From assembly GCA_016401345.1 (NCBI GenBank), contig JAEACG010000001.1, forward strand, positions 992,001 through 1,056,000: a stretch of 64,000 nucleotides of DNA, in the 5' to 3' direction. The DNA comes from Fictibacillus nanhaiensis (GTDB taxonomy: Bacteria > Bacillota > Bacilli > Bacillales > Fictibacillaceae). A program made the translations under genes and the position numbers. The notes beneath the pieces were generated by a model, which saw only the letters and a list, made by a program, of their open reading frames with translations, was not told where the DNA came from and did no database searches. This document shows positions 30,608 to 38,415 of the stretch, one piece after another (the stretch's first letter is position 1; each line of letters starts with the position of its first letter).

Positions 30608-33544
30608 ATGGATAAGATGATTCAAATTAAAATCGACGGCAACACGTACGAAGCTCCTTCTGGCACATCCATTCTCGATATAATAAATAAAAACGAACTA
30701 ACTCACCCTCAAATTTGTTACACCCCACAAGTTGATCCTATTGAAACGTGTGATACATGTATCGTAGAGGTTGACGGCAAGCTGATGCGTTCATGCTCAA
30801 CGATGGCACTCGACGGTATGGCGATCGAGCGCTCTTCTACAAGAGCAAAGGATGCACAGAATGAGGCGATGGATCGCTTACTTGAGAACCACCTTCTCTA
30901 TTGCACGGTTTGTGATAACAATAATGGCAATTGTAAGCTGCATAACACAGCAGAACTGATGGAGATTGAACATCAAGCGGTTCCTTACTCGCCAAAAGAA
31001 GAGCCGGTGGACCTTGATATGTCTCACCCGTTTTACCGTTATGATGCCAATCAATGTATCACTTGCGGTCAGTGTGTTGAAGTGTGTCAAAACCTGCAGG
31101 TGAACGAGACCCTTTCAATTGACTGGGAACGCGAACGTCCACGTGTAATTTGGGATGCCGGTTCAAGTATCGACGATTCCTCATGTGTCAGTTGCGGACA
31201 ATGTGTTACCGTTTGCCCGTGTAACGCTCTTATGGAAAAGTCAATGCTTGGTGAAGCCGGCTTCATGACAGGATTGAAAGAAGATCTACTTGAGCCGATG
31301 GTCGAACTCGTAAAAGAAGTTGAGCCTGGCTATAGTGGTATTTTTGCCATTTCTGAAGTGGAAGCCGCTATGCGTGAAACACGTACGAAAAAGACAAAAA
31401 CGGTTTGCACGTTCTGTGGTGTTGGCTGTTCGTTCGAAGTTTGGACGAAAGGCAGAAAGATTTTAAAAGTAGAACCGAGTGAAGGTCCTGTGAACGCGAT
31501 CTCCACATGTGTCAAAGGAAAGTTCGGCTGGGATTTTGTAAATAGCGAAGAACGCCTTACTACACCACTCATTCGTAAAGACGGCGTTTTTGTAGAATCC
31601 ACTTGGGACGAAGCACTTACACTGATTGCTGATAAGATGAGCGCGATAAAAGAAAAACACGGCAGCAACGCACTTGGCTTTGTTTCGTCATCCAAAATTA
31701 CGAATGAAGAAAACTACTTGATGCAAAAGTTCGCGCGTCAGATCATCGGAACGAACAACGTTGACAACTGCTCTCGCTATTGTCAGTCTCCTGCAACCGA
31801 CGGATTGTTCCGTACAGTCGGTATGGGTGGTGACGCAGGTACGATTCAAGATATTGCGCAAGCTGGCCTTGTCATTGTTGTTGGTGCGAATCCGACAGAA
31901 GGACATCCCGTTCTTGCCACACGTGTAAAGCGTGCGCATAAACTGCACGGACAAAAATTAATCGTAGCGGACCTTCGTAAACATGAACTCGCTGAACGCT
32001 CAGATATTTTCATGAGTCCAAAGCAAGGCACAGACCAAGTTTGGCTCATGGCCGTTACGAAGTACATGATCGATCAAGGCTGGCACGATCAGACATTTAT
32101 TGATGAGAACGTGCATTACTTAGAAGAGTTTAAAGAAGTTTTGGAAAAATATACGTTAGAATATGCCGAGGAACATACTGGGCTTTCACAAGAAACAATC
32201 ATAGACGTGGCAAAAATGATTCGCGACGCTGACGGCACATGCGTCCTTTGGGGAATGGGTGTAACGCAAAACACGGGTGGAAGTGACACTTCTGCTGCCA
32301 TCTCGAACTTATTGTTAGCTACCGGCAACTATCGTCGTCCGGGTGCAGGTGCTTACCCGCTTCGTGGCCACAACAACGTTCAAGGCGCTTGCGATATGGG
32401 GACGTTACCTGCTTGGCTTCCGGGGTATCAGCATATTACAGATGACCTCGCTCGAGCGAAGTTTGAAAAAGCATACGGTGTTACGATCAGCAGCAAACCT
32501 GGTAAAGACAACATCCAGATGGTCGAGGGCATCGGAACAGGCGAGATTAAGTCGATGTATTTAGTCGGTGAAGACATGGCGCTCGTTGATTCAAACTCCA
32601 ACCATGTTCATGAGATGCTCAGTCAGCTTGAATTCTTTGTGGTCCAAGACATTTTCTTAACGAAAACTGCACAATACGCGGATGTCGTTCTGCCTGCAGC
32701 TCCTTCTTTAGAAAAAGAAGGAACATTTACAAATACGGAACGTCGTGTGCAGCGTTTGTATCAAGCCTTACCTACAACAGGTGGGTCTCGTCCTGACTGG
32801 GAAATCATCCAAGCGATCGCCATTCGAATGGGTGCAGATTGGAACTACAGTCATCCGAGTGAAATTTTTGAAGAGATGGCGGGACTTGCTCCCATGTTTG
32901 GAGAAGCAAACTATGATGTATTAGAAGGCTGGGGCAGCTTCCTTTGGGGAGACTTTAGTGGTAAAAGCACACCGCTTCTTTACACAGATGGCTTTAACTT
33001 CCCTGATAAAAAAGCACGATTTGCACTATCAGACTGGATGCACCCGGCAGAGTTTCCAGAAGAGTTCGACCTTCATATCAACAACGGGCGCATGCTCGAA
33101 CATTTTCATGAAGGCAATCTGACGAACAAATCGAAAGGCATTCAGCATAAAGTGCCTGATGTTTTTGTTGAAGTCTCACCTAGTCTTGCAGAAGAACGCG
33201 GTGTGATCGATGGATCCGTCGTTCGGTTGATCTCGCCGTTTGGAGCTGTGAAGTTAAACGCACTCGTTACAGATCGTGTAAAAAACAACGAACTGTATCT
33301 TCCGATGAACTCGGTGAATAACGAGACAGCTATCAACTTTTTAACCGGTCCAGCTGTTGATCATCGTACACATACACCGGCTTACAAGCAGACTAAAGTA
33401 CGTATGGAGATTATTAGCCGTGAAGGTGAAGTGAAACTTCCTGGCAGCAATCCAAGAAACAAAAAACGCTATCCGCAGAACGGTGTTGAAGTACAGCGTA
33501 AATGGAACCGTCCGGGCTATGTTCACCTGACGGACGAAGTGTAA
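30608..33544 (+). CDS. fdhF: Formate dehydrogenase alpha subunit (YjgC/YrhE-like, Cys-containing)
   Basis: 978 residues. In order: a 2Fe-2S ferredoxin domain (ICYTPQVDPIETCDTCIVEVDG), the His/Cys NADH-dehydrogenase-G type cluster (HLLYCTVCDNNNGNC), two 4Fe-4S ferredoxin motifs (CITCGQCVEVCQ, CVSCGQCVTVCPC), the MopB 4Fe-4S motif CTFCGVGC, the molybdopterin core and the C-terminal dinucleotide-binding domain. The catalytic residue is Cys392 in SRYCQSPA, so there is no selenocysteine; the residue after it is Gln rather than the usual His. Cytoplasmic. RBS GAAAGGAAG. It is followed by a DUF1641 gene, as yjgD follows yjgC in B. subtilis. Confidence 0.95.
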   Translation: MDKMIQIKIDGNTYEAPSGTSILDIINKNELTHPQICYTPQVDPIETCDTCIVEVDGKLMRSCSTMALDGMAIERSSTRAKDAQNEAMDRLLENHLLYCTVCDNNNGNCKLHNTAELMEIEHQAVPYSPKEEPVDLDMSHPFYRYDANQCITCGQCVEVCQNLQVNETLSIDWERERPRVIWDAGSSIDDSSCVSCGQCVTVCPCNALMEKSMLGEAGFMTGLKEDLLEPMVELVKEVEPGYSGIFAISEVEAAMRETRTKKTKTVCTFCGVGCSFEVWTKGRKILKVEPSEGPVNAISTCVKGKFGWDFVNSEERLTTPLIRKDGVFVESTWDEALTLIADKMSAIKEKHGSNALGFVSSSKITNEENYLMQKFARQIIGTNNVDNCSRYCQSPATDGLFRTVGMGGDAGTIQDIAQAGLVIVVGANPTEGHPVLATRVKRAHKLHGQKLIVADLRKHELAERSDIFMSPKQGTDQVWLMAVTKYMIDQGWHDQTFIDENVHYLEEFKEVLEKYTLEYAEEHTGLSQETIIDVAKMIRDADGTCVLWGMGVTQNTGGSDTSAAISNLLLATGNYRRPGAGAYPLRGHNNVQGACDMGTLPAWLPGYQHITDDLARAKFEKAYGVTISSKPGKDNIQMVEGIGTGEIKSMYLVGEDMALVDSNSNHVHEMLSQLEFFVVQDIFLTKTAQYADVVLPAAPSLEKEGTFTNTERRVQRLYQALPTTGGSRPDWEIIQAIAIRMGADWNYSHPSEIFEEMAGLAPMFGEANYDVLEGWGSFLWGDFSGKSTPLLYTDGFNFPDKKARFALSDWMHPAEFPEEFDLHINNGRMLEHFHEGNLTNKSKGIQHKVPDVFVEVSPSLAEERGVIDGSVVRLISPFGAVKLNALVTDRVKNNELYLPMNSVNNETAINFLTGPAVDHRTHTPAYKQTKVRMEIISREGEVKLPGSNPRNKKRYPQNGVEVQRKWNRPGYVHLTDEV

Positions 33545-33560
33545 GGGGGGCGGAATTCAT

Positions 33561-34040
33561 ATGGCACAACCAACTACGGTTATAAAAAAGAGTGTAAAAA
33601 CCGAAGAGCAGATTCAACAAGAGAAGCTAACTGAACTGCAAAAAGCATTAGCTGAAAAAGATGCTGCACTTACTAAGGCACTTGATTTTATTGGGGAGCT
33701 AGACAAAATCGGCGCATTGGAAGCGGCAAACTCCATGCTTGTTGCAAAAGATAAAATTGCAAGCATCGCACTTGGCCAAGCAACCCGGGAACCAGTCACG
33801 AACATGATCAACAACCTGATGGGTGCAGCAGGTGTTCTGACGAAAATGGATCCAGAGGTTACGGCTAAGCTGCTTGATAGTGTTGTTGTTGGCTTGAAGC
33901 AAGGTGAAGATTTTGTGGAGAGCGAAAAGAAGGTTGGGGCGTTCGATCTTGTGAAGTCGCTGAAAGACCCTGATATTAATCGAGCGATCGGCTTTGGTCT
34001 TCACTTTTTGAAAGGCATGGGGCAGGAATTGAAGAAATGA
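33561..34040 (+). CDS. DUF1641 family protein (formate dehydrogenase partner)
   Basis: 159 residues, mostly helical. The N-terminal half (EEQIQQEKLTELQKALAEKDAALTKALDFIGEL) looks like a coiled coil, and the C-terminal half has the DUF1641 pattern DPEVTAKLLDSVVVGLKQGEDFV...DPDINRAIGFGLHFLKGMGQEL. It starts 16 bases after fdhF with AAGGGGGG in between, so it is co-transcribed. B. subtilis YjgD and YrhD hold the same position. It is probably an accessory or electron-transfer subunit; the mechanism is unknown. Confidence 0.92.
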   Translation: MAQPTTVIKKSVKTEEQIQQEKLTELQKALAEKDAALTKALDFIGELDKIGALEAANSMLVAKDKIASIALGQATREPVTNMINNLMGAAGVLTKMDPEVTAKLLDSVVVGLKQGEDFVESEKKVGAFDLVKSLKDPDINRAIGFGLHFLKGMGQELKK

Positions 34041-34048
34041 TGATAAGG

Positions 34049-34081
34049 AAAGGTGACGCTTTGGTGGCGTCACCTTTTATA
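34049..34081 (+). terminator. Terminator of the fdhF operon
   Basis: Perfect stem AAAGGTGACGC / GCGTCACCTTT, then TTATAAT. Confidence 0.88.
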
Positions 34082-34099
34082 ATGGCTTAATTGTCGAAT

Positions 34100-34211
34100 G
34101 GACAGTATTTATTTGAAAGTGGACAGTATTTTGGTAAAAGTCGACAGTAAATCTTCAGAAGTGGACAGTATTTTTAAAAAACTGGACAGTAACTCTCCCA
34201 AAGTGGACAGT
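34100..34211. repeat. 21-bp degenerate tandem array, six units, core AAGTGGACAGTA
   Basis: GGACAGT (CGACAGT once) begins at 34100, 34121, 34142, 34163, 34184 and 34205: six units at an exact 21-bp period. It is the inverse complement of the core in the 13344-13427 array. On the plus strand it is an open frame of VDSIxxK-like heptads starting at an ATG (34098) with no ribosome binding site. It lies in the convergent gap between the DUF1641 gene and lysK and ends 2 bases before the lysK stop. Confidence 0.93.
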
Positions 34212-34212
34212 A

Positions 34213-35760
34213 TTAATGTTGCAGTAAAGCAACCAACCGCTCTCTCCCTACAGAATGAAGAAGTAAAGGTATGCGCGGACCACTATTGTGGTTCAAAACA
34301 AGCTGATAGATGATGCTGAACAACCTTTTTTGGTTGTTTCTTTTCACTTTGGGATCATCCACATGACAGATATCGTAAACTTTTCTCATAAACTCATCAT
34401 CCTGTAGTTGTACTTCATCCTGCAGCACGCCTACAAATCCTACAACCCACTCCTTCTCCGTATCAGTCAGTGAAGCATAATATTCTTGGTTCTTTTGTTC
34501 ATTAACTCCAAGCACTTTCTCAGGACACCAGTTTCTCAGCCAATATTCCGCTCGCGCACAAACTTCTCTTACCTCTTCCAACGCATACTCCTCACCTGTT
34601 CTTCCTAATACGTCACGAACTAAAGAAGCTTCGAAATTTACAAGTGGCAAGATGCTCGCCACATGACTAAACCTTGGCACTCGACGTGTTCCAGAATTCA
34701 CAGCTGACAAATCTAGCGCGGATCTTATCTCCTCTTTCAGCAGACCCTGATCTGCCTGACTAAACCTCTCAAATTCCATATAGTTTCGAATCACATCTTC
34801 ATCCAACCCGATATGAAAGGGCGCATTCGGCTGATATTTTGCAAACATGAAAAGGATCACTTCAGGTGTATAGATCTTCAACAACTCTCCGGGTGTAATA
34901 TTGTTTCCTGAAGAACTCGACATCTTCTCAACAGACCCTTTAATACTAATAAAATCATACGGTTCATACTCTGGTGCTTGAAAGTTAAAGATGTGAGATG
35001 CGATTTCCTTGGAAACATTAAAGCTTCCCGTCGCAGAAGAATGGTCTCTTCCACCTGGTTCAAACACCACTTCTTCAGCCTTCCACCTCATCGGCCAATC
35101 CACTTTCCAATTCAATTTAATGTTTGTCGCTAGTGCTACCTCGATAGAGTTTGAATGACCACATGAACAAGTGTAACTTAATCTTTCATTTTGAAATTCG
35201 TGAATGTTTACCGTATCTTTCCTGCAAACTTCACAATACACATTTATCGGATAAAAGCGCTCTCGCTCTTCCATACTGTGTTCACTAGATTTAAAGTTCA
35301 TTAAGATATCATAAATCTGCTTGCGATTGTGAAGAGCATGAACGATCTGAGTATTATACCTTTTTGCCCCATACTCCTTGCTTTGATAGATGAAATCAGG
35401 AACAATCCCAAACTCTCTTAATGACTGTTCAAACTCTTTTTCAAAGTGCTCAGCGTATGAACTGTGGCACCCAAACGGACATGGAATCTCTGAGTATGGC
35501 ATTCCAATATATTGCTCAAAAGTAGGATCCACATTTTTAGGGACCTTACGAAAACGATCAAAATCATCCCATGAAAAGATAAAACGCGTTTTCTTCCCTA
35601 GCTGTTGCAATGCTCTTACAACGAAGTATGTGGTAACCACTTCTCGAAAATTTCCGATATGAACCGAGCCCGATGGACTGATGCCTGATGAACAAACAAA
35701 CGTCTCACGATTTGGGTGCTTTCTTAATAATTCTTCTGCTATTCGAAATGCCCAATGCAT
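34213..35760 (-). CDS. lysK: Lysyl-tRNA synthetase, class I (LysRS1)
   Basis: 515 residues, class I (Rossmann) LysRS, unrelated to the usual bacterial class II enzyme. The HIGH motif is HIGN (34-37) in SGISPSGSVHIGN, and the KMSKS motif is KMSSSSG. A zinc-knuckle-like C-x2-C pair (YCEVCRKD, YTCSCGHS) is also present. In B. cereus LysRS1 coexists with LysRS2 and is expressed in stationary phase, acting on a special tRNA together with LysRS2. The ATG at 35760 follows GAGGAGTGA; an earlier in-frame ATG contains that site. A T-box leader precedes it. Confidence 0.95.
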   Translation of the reverse strand: MHWAFRIAEELLRKHPNRETFVCSSGISPSGSVHIGNFREVVTTYFVVRALQQLGKKTRFIFSWDDFDRFRKVPKNVDPTFEQYIGMPYSEIPCPFGCHSSYAEHFEKEFEQSLREFGIVPDFIYQSKEYGAKRYNTQIVHALHNRKQIYDILMNFKSSEHSMEERERFYPINVYCEVCRKDTVNIHEFQNERLSYTCSCGHSNSIEVALATNIKLNWKVDWPMRWKAEEVVFEPGGRDHSSATGSFNVSKEIASHIFNFQAPEYEPYDFISIKGSVEKMSSSSGNNITPGELLKIYTPEVILFMFAKYQPNAPFHIGLDEDVIRNYMEFERFSQADQGLLKEEIRSALDLSAVNSGTRRVPRFSHVASILPLVNFEASLVRDVLGRTGEEYALEEVREVCARAEYWLRNWCPEKVLGVNEQKNQEYYASLTDTEKEWVVGFVGVLQDEVQLQDDEFMRKVYDICHVDDPKVKRNNQKRLFSIIYQLVLNHNSGPRIPLLLHSVGRERLVALLQH

Positions 35761-35797
35761 GTTTAAATCACTCCTCATTTTTTATGAAAGAAATACA

Positions 35798-36058
35798 AAA
35801 AAGCCCTCACCCCCAAGATTATTCATCTTGAGGACGAGAGCATATTAGCGTTCGCGGTACCACCTCAGTTTGTTCATATGTCACCATATCAACCTCTTCA
35901 GGTACGGCAATGAAAAAGAATCACTTGCGTATACCCTATCTCTTTAACGGGAGATCCCGTTGTAGTATCAGCAAAGATATCTTTGCATCCGTACAAAGCT
36001 CAGAGTCTTTTTTCGTTAAGGTATTATTGCTCTTTCACACCAACCAAGAGCTCTCTGA
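35798..36058 (-). promoter_or_regulatory. T-box riboswitch leader of lysK
   Basis: Minus strand, 5' to 3': the Stem I base TCAGAG...CTCTGA with GGTTGGTG inside, then GAAAAAAGA just 5' of the closing strand, supplying AAA/AAG (lysine) as specifier. The T-box itself is GAGGTGGTACCGCG (about 35874-35861), which predicts pairing of TGGT with the tRNA ACCA end. The terminator CTCGTCCTCAAGAT / ATCTTGGGGGTGAGGG with TTTTTT follows at about 35842-35798. Uncharged lysine-type tRNA would release lysK expression. The rest of the gap up to 36209 holds only a promoter region and a terminator. Confidence 0.93.
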
Positions 36059-36154
36059 AAATAATGTTACTTAACTACTTTTCTCTTCATAGCCATAAAT
36101 TGTTAAATTTTTTATTAGTATAATCAGTTTTGTGGAAGTTGTCAAAACTTTTTA

Positions 36155-36192
36155 TAACAAACAAGAACCTCCAATCCTGTTGATTGGAGGTT
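36155..36192 (-). terminator. Terminator of the LXG/immunity operon
   Basis: Perfect 11-bp stem AACCTCCAATC / GATTGGAGGTT with a 5-base loop; minus-strand tail TTCTTGTTTGTTAT. Confidence 0.85.
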
Positions 36193-36209
36193 GCCATCTA
36201 GCGCATTCT

Positions 36210-36536
36210 TTAATGGTTCTCAATGAACCTTAAAACATAGTCACATAATTCATAAATGATTATTCCTGCAATTGTATAGAGAAATGCATATCCTAAAAGA
36301 TAAATTCTTTTTACAAACCAATTATGATGATCAACTCTTTTCCCTGACCAATAAGCGATTCCCATAAACAGAGCTGAGAGTACATTCACCGTTTTAGTAA
36401 AAACGGTATCCGCGTTCCTAAAGGTTCCCCATTCGTACCAATCAATCATTGTGTTTCCTGCTAAAAATATGGCTAAAAAGTAAGCTCCTTGCGTGCCCAA
36501 TATTGCCATTAAGCCAATTCTTACTAGTTCAGTCAT
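36210..36536 (-). CDS. Small membrane protein, type B2 (candidate LXG immunity)
   Basis: 108 residues, three membrane segments (about 4-27, 49-66, 78-103). It shares with B1 the segments YFLAIFLAG, GIAYW-x-GK-x-VDH-x-NWFVKR and LLGYA. All four paralogues share the N-terminal MTELxRI-like start and the motif DWYEW/HWYEW after TM1. Its ATG overlaps the stop of A2 by one base (TAATG), so translation is coupled. Last gene before the operon terminator. I do not recognise the family; an immunity role against the upstream toxin is inferred from position, size and membrane nature. Confidence 0.75.
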   Translation of the reverse strand: MTELVRIGLMAILGTQGAYFLAIFLAGNTMIDWYEWGTFRNADTVFTKTVNVLSALFMGIAYWSGKRVDHHNWFVKRIYLLGYAFLYTIAGIIIYELCDYVLRFIENH

Positions 36537-36871
36537 TACAAGTAAACATTCCTCTCGATGTAAATGAGAACAGAATTTATCAGTTTAAAGGCAATCATTG
36601 CAAGGATAATATAAAGAAATAAATAACCGCTTAGTAGCACTGGTCTCAGAAACCATTTTCGCTTTTTTACTTTTAATCCTGCCCAATACGCGACACCAAA
36701 GACTAGAGCAGTTAGGAAATTAACAGTCTTCTCAAATATATTACTAGGATCCGGGAAAGTTCCCCATTCGTACCAATCCATCATTACTTGATATAAAACT
36801 ATTAACGAAAAAAAATAGGCAGCTTGTGATGCTAAAATACCTGCTAGGCCAATCCGTATTAATTCTGTCAT
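36536..36871 (-). CDS. Small membrane protein, type A2 (candidate LXG immunity)
   Basis: 111 residues, three membrane segments. Together with A1 it shares PSNIFEKTVNFLTALVFGVA and YWAGLKVKK-x-KWF-x-RP almost without change, whereas it matches the B proteins much less. It has its own ribosome binding site (GAGGTAACGG) and lies 46 bases after B1, so the second A-B pair starts a separate translational unit. An approximately 53-base stretch of the gene is identical to A1 except for one base, which points to a recent duplication or gene conversion. Function inferred, not known. Confidence 0.75.
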   Translation of the reverse strand: MTELIRIGLAGILASQAAYFFSLIVLYQVMMDWYEWGTFPDPSNIFEKTVNFLTALVFGVAYWAGLKVKKRKWFLRPVLLSGYLFLYIILAMIAFKLINSVLIYIERNVYL

Positions 36872-36917
36872 CCGTTACCTCAATGTTTACTTAAGTATAC
36901 TTTTTAAAATAATAGGT

Positions 36918-37244
36918 TTAATACTCTATTAACCTTAAAAAATAGTCAACTGTCTGATAAAAAGTAACTGAAGCTATAATAAATAATATTGCATACCCTA
37001 AAAGATACACTCTTTTTACAAACCAATTATAATGATCTACCTTTTTACCAGCCCAATAGGCAATACCAATAAAACTTGCTGTAAAACCATTAATGATGCT
37101 GATGAAGATATTCTTGTTTGGATTTGGTATTATGCTCCATTCATACCATTCTATCATTGTATGACCAGCTAAGAAGATGGCTAGAAAATATCCACCTTGA
37201 GTAGTTAAAACAATTATTATTACTAATCTAATTAATTCGGTCAT
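36918..37244 (-). CDS. Small membrane protein, type B1 (candidate LXG immunity)
   Basis: 108 residues, three membrane segments; B-type signature YFLAIFLAG-x-TMI and AYWAGKKVDHYNWFVKR. It starts 4 bases after the A1 stop (TGACTTAATG) and has no good ribosome binding site of its own, so it is probably translated by re-initiation after A1. Base composition is AT-rich like the rest of the module. Immunity role inferred from context. Confidence 0.75.
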   Translation of the reverse strand: MTELIRLVIIIVLTTQGGYFLAIFLAGHTMIEWYEWSIIPNPNKNIFISIINGFTASFIGIAYWAGKKVDHYNWFVKRVYLLGYAILFIIASVTFYQTVDYFLRLIEY

Positions 37245-37248
37245 TAAG

Positions 37249-37578
37249 TCAAATATTCATTTCAATATAGGTAAGGATTGAATTTAATAACTTATAAGCA
37301 ATGATAGCAAGTATTATATAAATAAATAAGTAACCTAAAAGATATAGAGGTCTAATAAACCACTTCTGCTTTTTAACTTTTAAACCTGCCCAATATGCCA
37401 CACCAAAGACTAGTGCAGTTAGGAAATTAACAGTCTTCTCAAATATATTACTTGGTTTCGGAAACGTTCCCCACTCGTACCAGTGCATCATGGTCCCATA
37501 TAGTAAAATAAGTAATATAAAATAGGATCCTTGGCAAGTTAGTATCATTACTAGACCAATTCTGATTAACTCTATCAT
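37249..37578 (-). CDS. Small membrane protein, type A1 (candidate LXG immunity)
   Basis: 109 residues, three membrane segments and a central HWYEWGTFPKPSNIFEKTV loop. It has the AAGGAG-type ribosome binding site that would also drive B1. It lies 9 bases after the 272-residue EspG-like gene and belongs to the same transcript as the toxin. Membrane-embedded immunity is what a pore-forming toxin requires (as TipE protects against TelE in streptococci, from the literature); here it is inference. Confidence 0.75.
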   Translation of the reverse strand: MIELIRIGLVMILTCQGSYFILLILLYGTMMHWYEWGTFPKPSNIFEKTVNFLTALVFGVAYWAGLKVKKQKWFIRPLYLLGYLFIYIILAIIAYKLLNSILTYIEMNI

Positions 37579-37587
37579 AATTACTCC

Positions 37588-38406
37588 TTATGTTAATTTT
37601 GCTAATTCTTTAATTAATTCAGTTGAAAAAGTTCTTACACCATCCAAAATGTCATTCCATTTTTCCTCGTTAGCCAGATGTATCTTCACTGGAACTTCTT
37701 TCTCATGTTCATATTCTGACAACCAGACTCCGCTAGTTGAATTAAAGAAAAAAGCAGCATTTTGGAGATATAATTGTCGGTTTTTATCAATTGAGAATAA
37801 AGAAATATTCTCCATCATATGATTATTAGCTTCTAGATCAGGAAGAAACTTTTCAAAAGACACCTTCTCCAATGAAGTTCCTGTAAAGCTCTTCTCTACC
37901 TTTTTTTGCTTTTTAGGATTGCTGAGGATATCAAATTGTTTATCAGTTAGATAAAAGCTATAATCATATTCATTTTTCGTAAAAGAATAGGAGTAAAAGT
38001 CCTTTAAGATATTTGGTATTTCCTTTTCCTTCATAAACGCAAACTCATGTATTACATTATCATCAATATAATGATATAGCCATGTATCTTCTTTAACATA
38101 GTGAAGAACCAAATTAGCCTTTTTTGACTCATTGGTCGCTCTAATCATGTATTCACAATTTGCATAAATTTCTAAGAAGGTCATGGTTTCTTCACTAATA
38201 GGATTTAATTCATTTTTATGATTCTCCTCATTCCATATTCCCTTCATTCTAAGTTGATTGACCGTTGTATTAAAAATTGCGATTAGTTCACTTTCTCCTT
38301 TAGGTTTGATGAAGTCATGAATCATAATGCGTGCTTCTTCATCGTATTCTGCAGTACTTAATAAAACGCCTAATTCTTCAGTAGTCATAGTAATAATATG
38401 ATCCAT
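37588..38406 (-). CDS. EspG-like type VII secretion chaperone candidate
   Basis: 272 residues, soluble, acidic. The N-terminus TMTTEELGVLLSTAEY and the later alternation of short helices and strands (NQLRMKGIWNEE..., ANLVLHYVKEDTWLYHYIDDN) remind me of EspG-like ESX chaperones, but the similarity is weak and I cannot confirm it. It lies between the LXG toxin gene (9 bases) and the first membrane protein (9 bases), so it is clearly part of the module. RBS AGGAGG. Alternatives: a toxin-specific adaptor or a second, soluble immunity factor. Confidence 0.55.
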   Translation of the reverse strand: MDHIITMTTEELGVLLSTAEYDEEARIMIHDFIKPKGESELIAIFNTTVNQLRMKGIWNEENHKNELNPISEETMTFLEIYANCEYMIRATNESKKANLVLHYVKEDTWLYHYIDDNVIHEFAFMKEKEIPNILKDFYSYSFTKNEYDYSFYLTDKQFDILSNPKKQKKVEKSFTGTSLEKVSFEKFLPDLEANNHMMENISLFSIDKNRQLYLQNAAFFFNSTSGVWLSEYEHEKEVPVKIHLANEEKWNDILDGVRTFSTELIKELAKLT

Positions 38407-38415
38407 AATATCCTC

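Noticed and set aside
31330-31954. Minus-strand frames inside fdhF, up to 121 codons
   Set aside because: Shadow frames produced by fdhF codon usage; no ribosome binding site.
30608-33544. Selenocysteine formate dehydrogenase
   Set aside because: The active-site codon at 31781-31783 is TGT (Cys), not TGA.
34098-34313. Open frame of 71 codons reading through the 21-bp array as VDSIxxK heptads
   Set aside because: No ribosome binding site before the ATG, it runs antisense into lysK, and the heptads are a consequence of the 21-bp period. Recorded as a repeat, not a CDS.
35798-36058. tRNA or other structured RNA gene above lysK
   Set aside because: The conserved GGTGGTACCGCG and the adjacent terminator identify a T-box leader.
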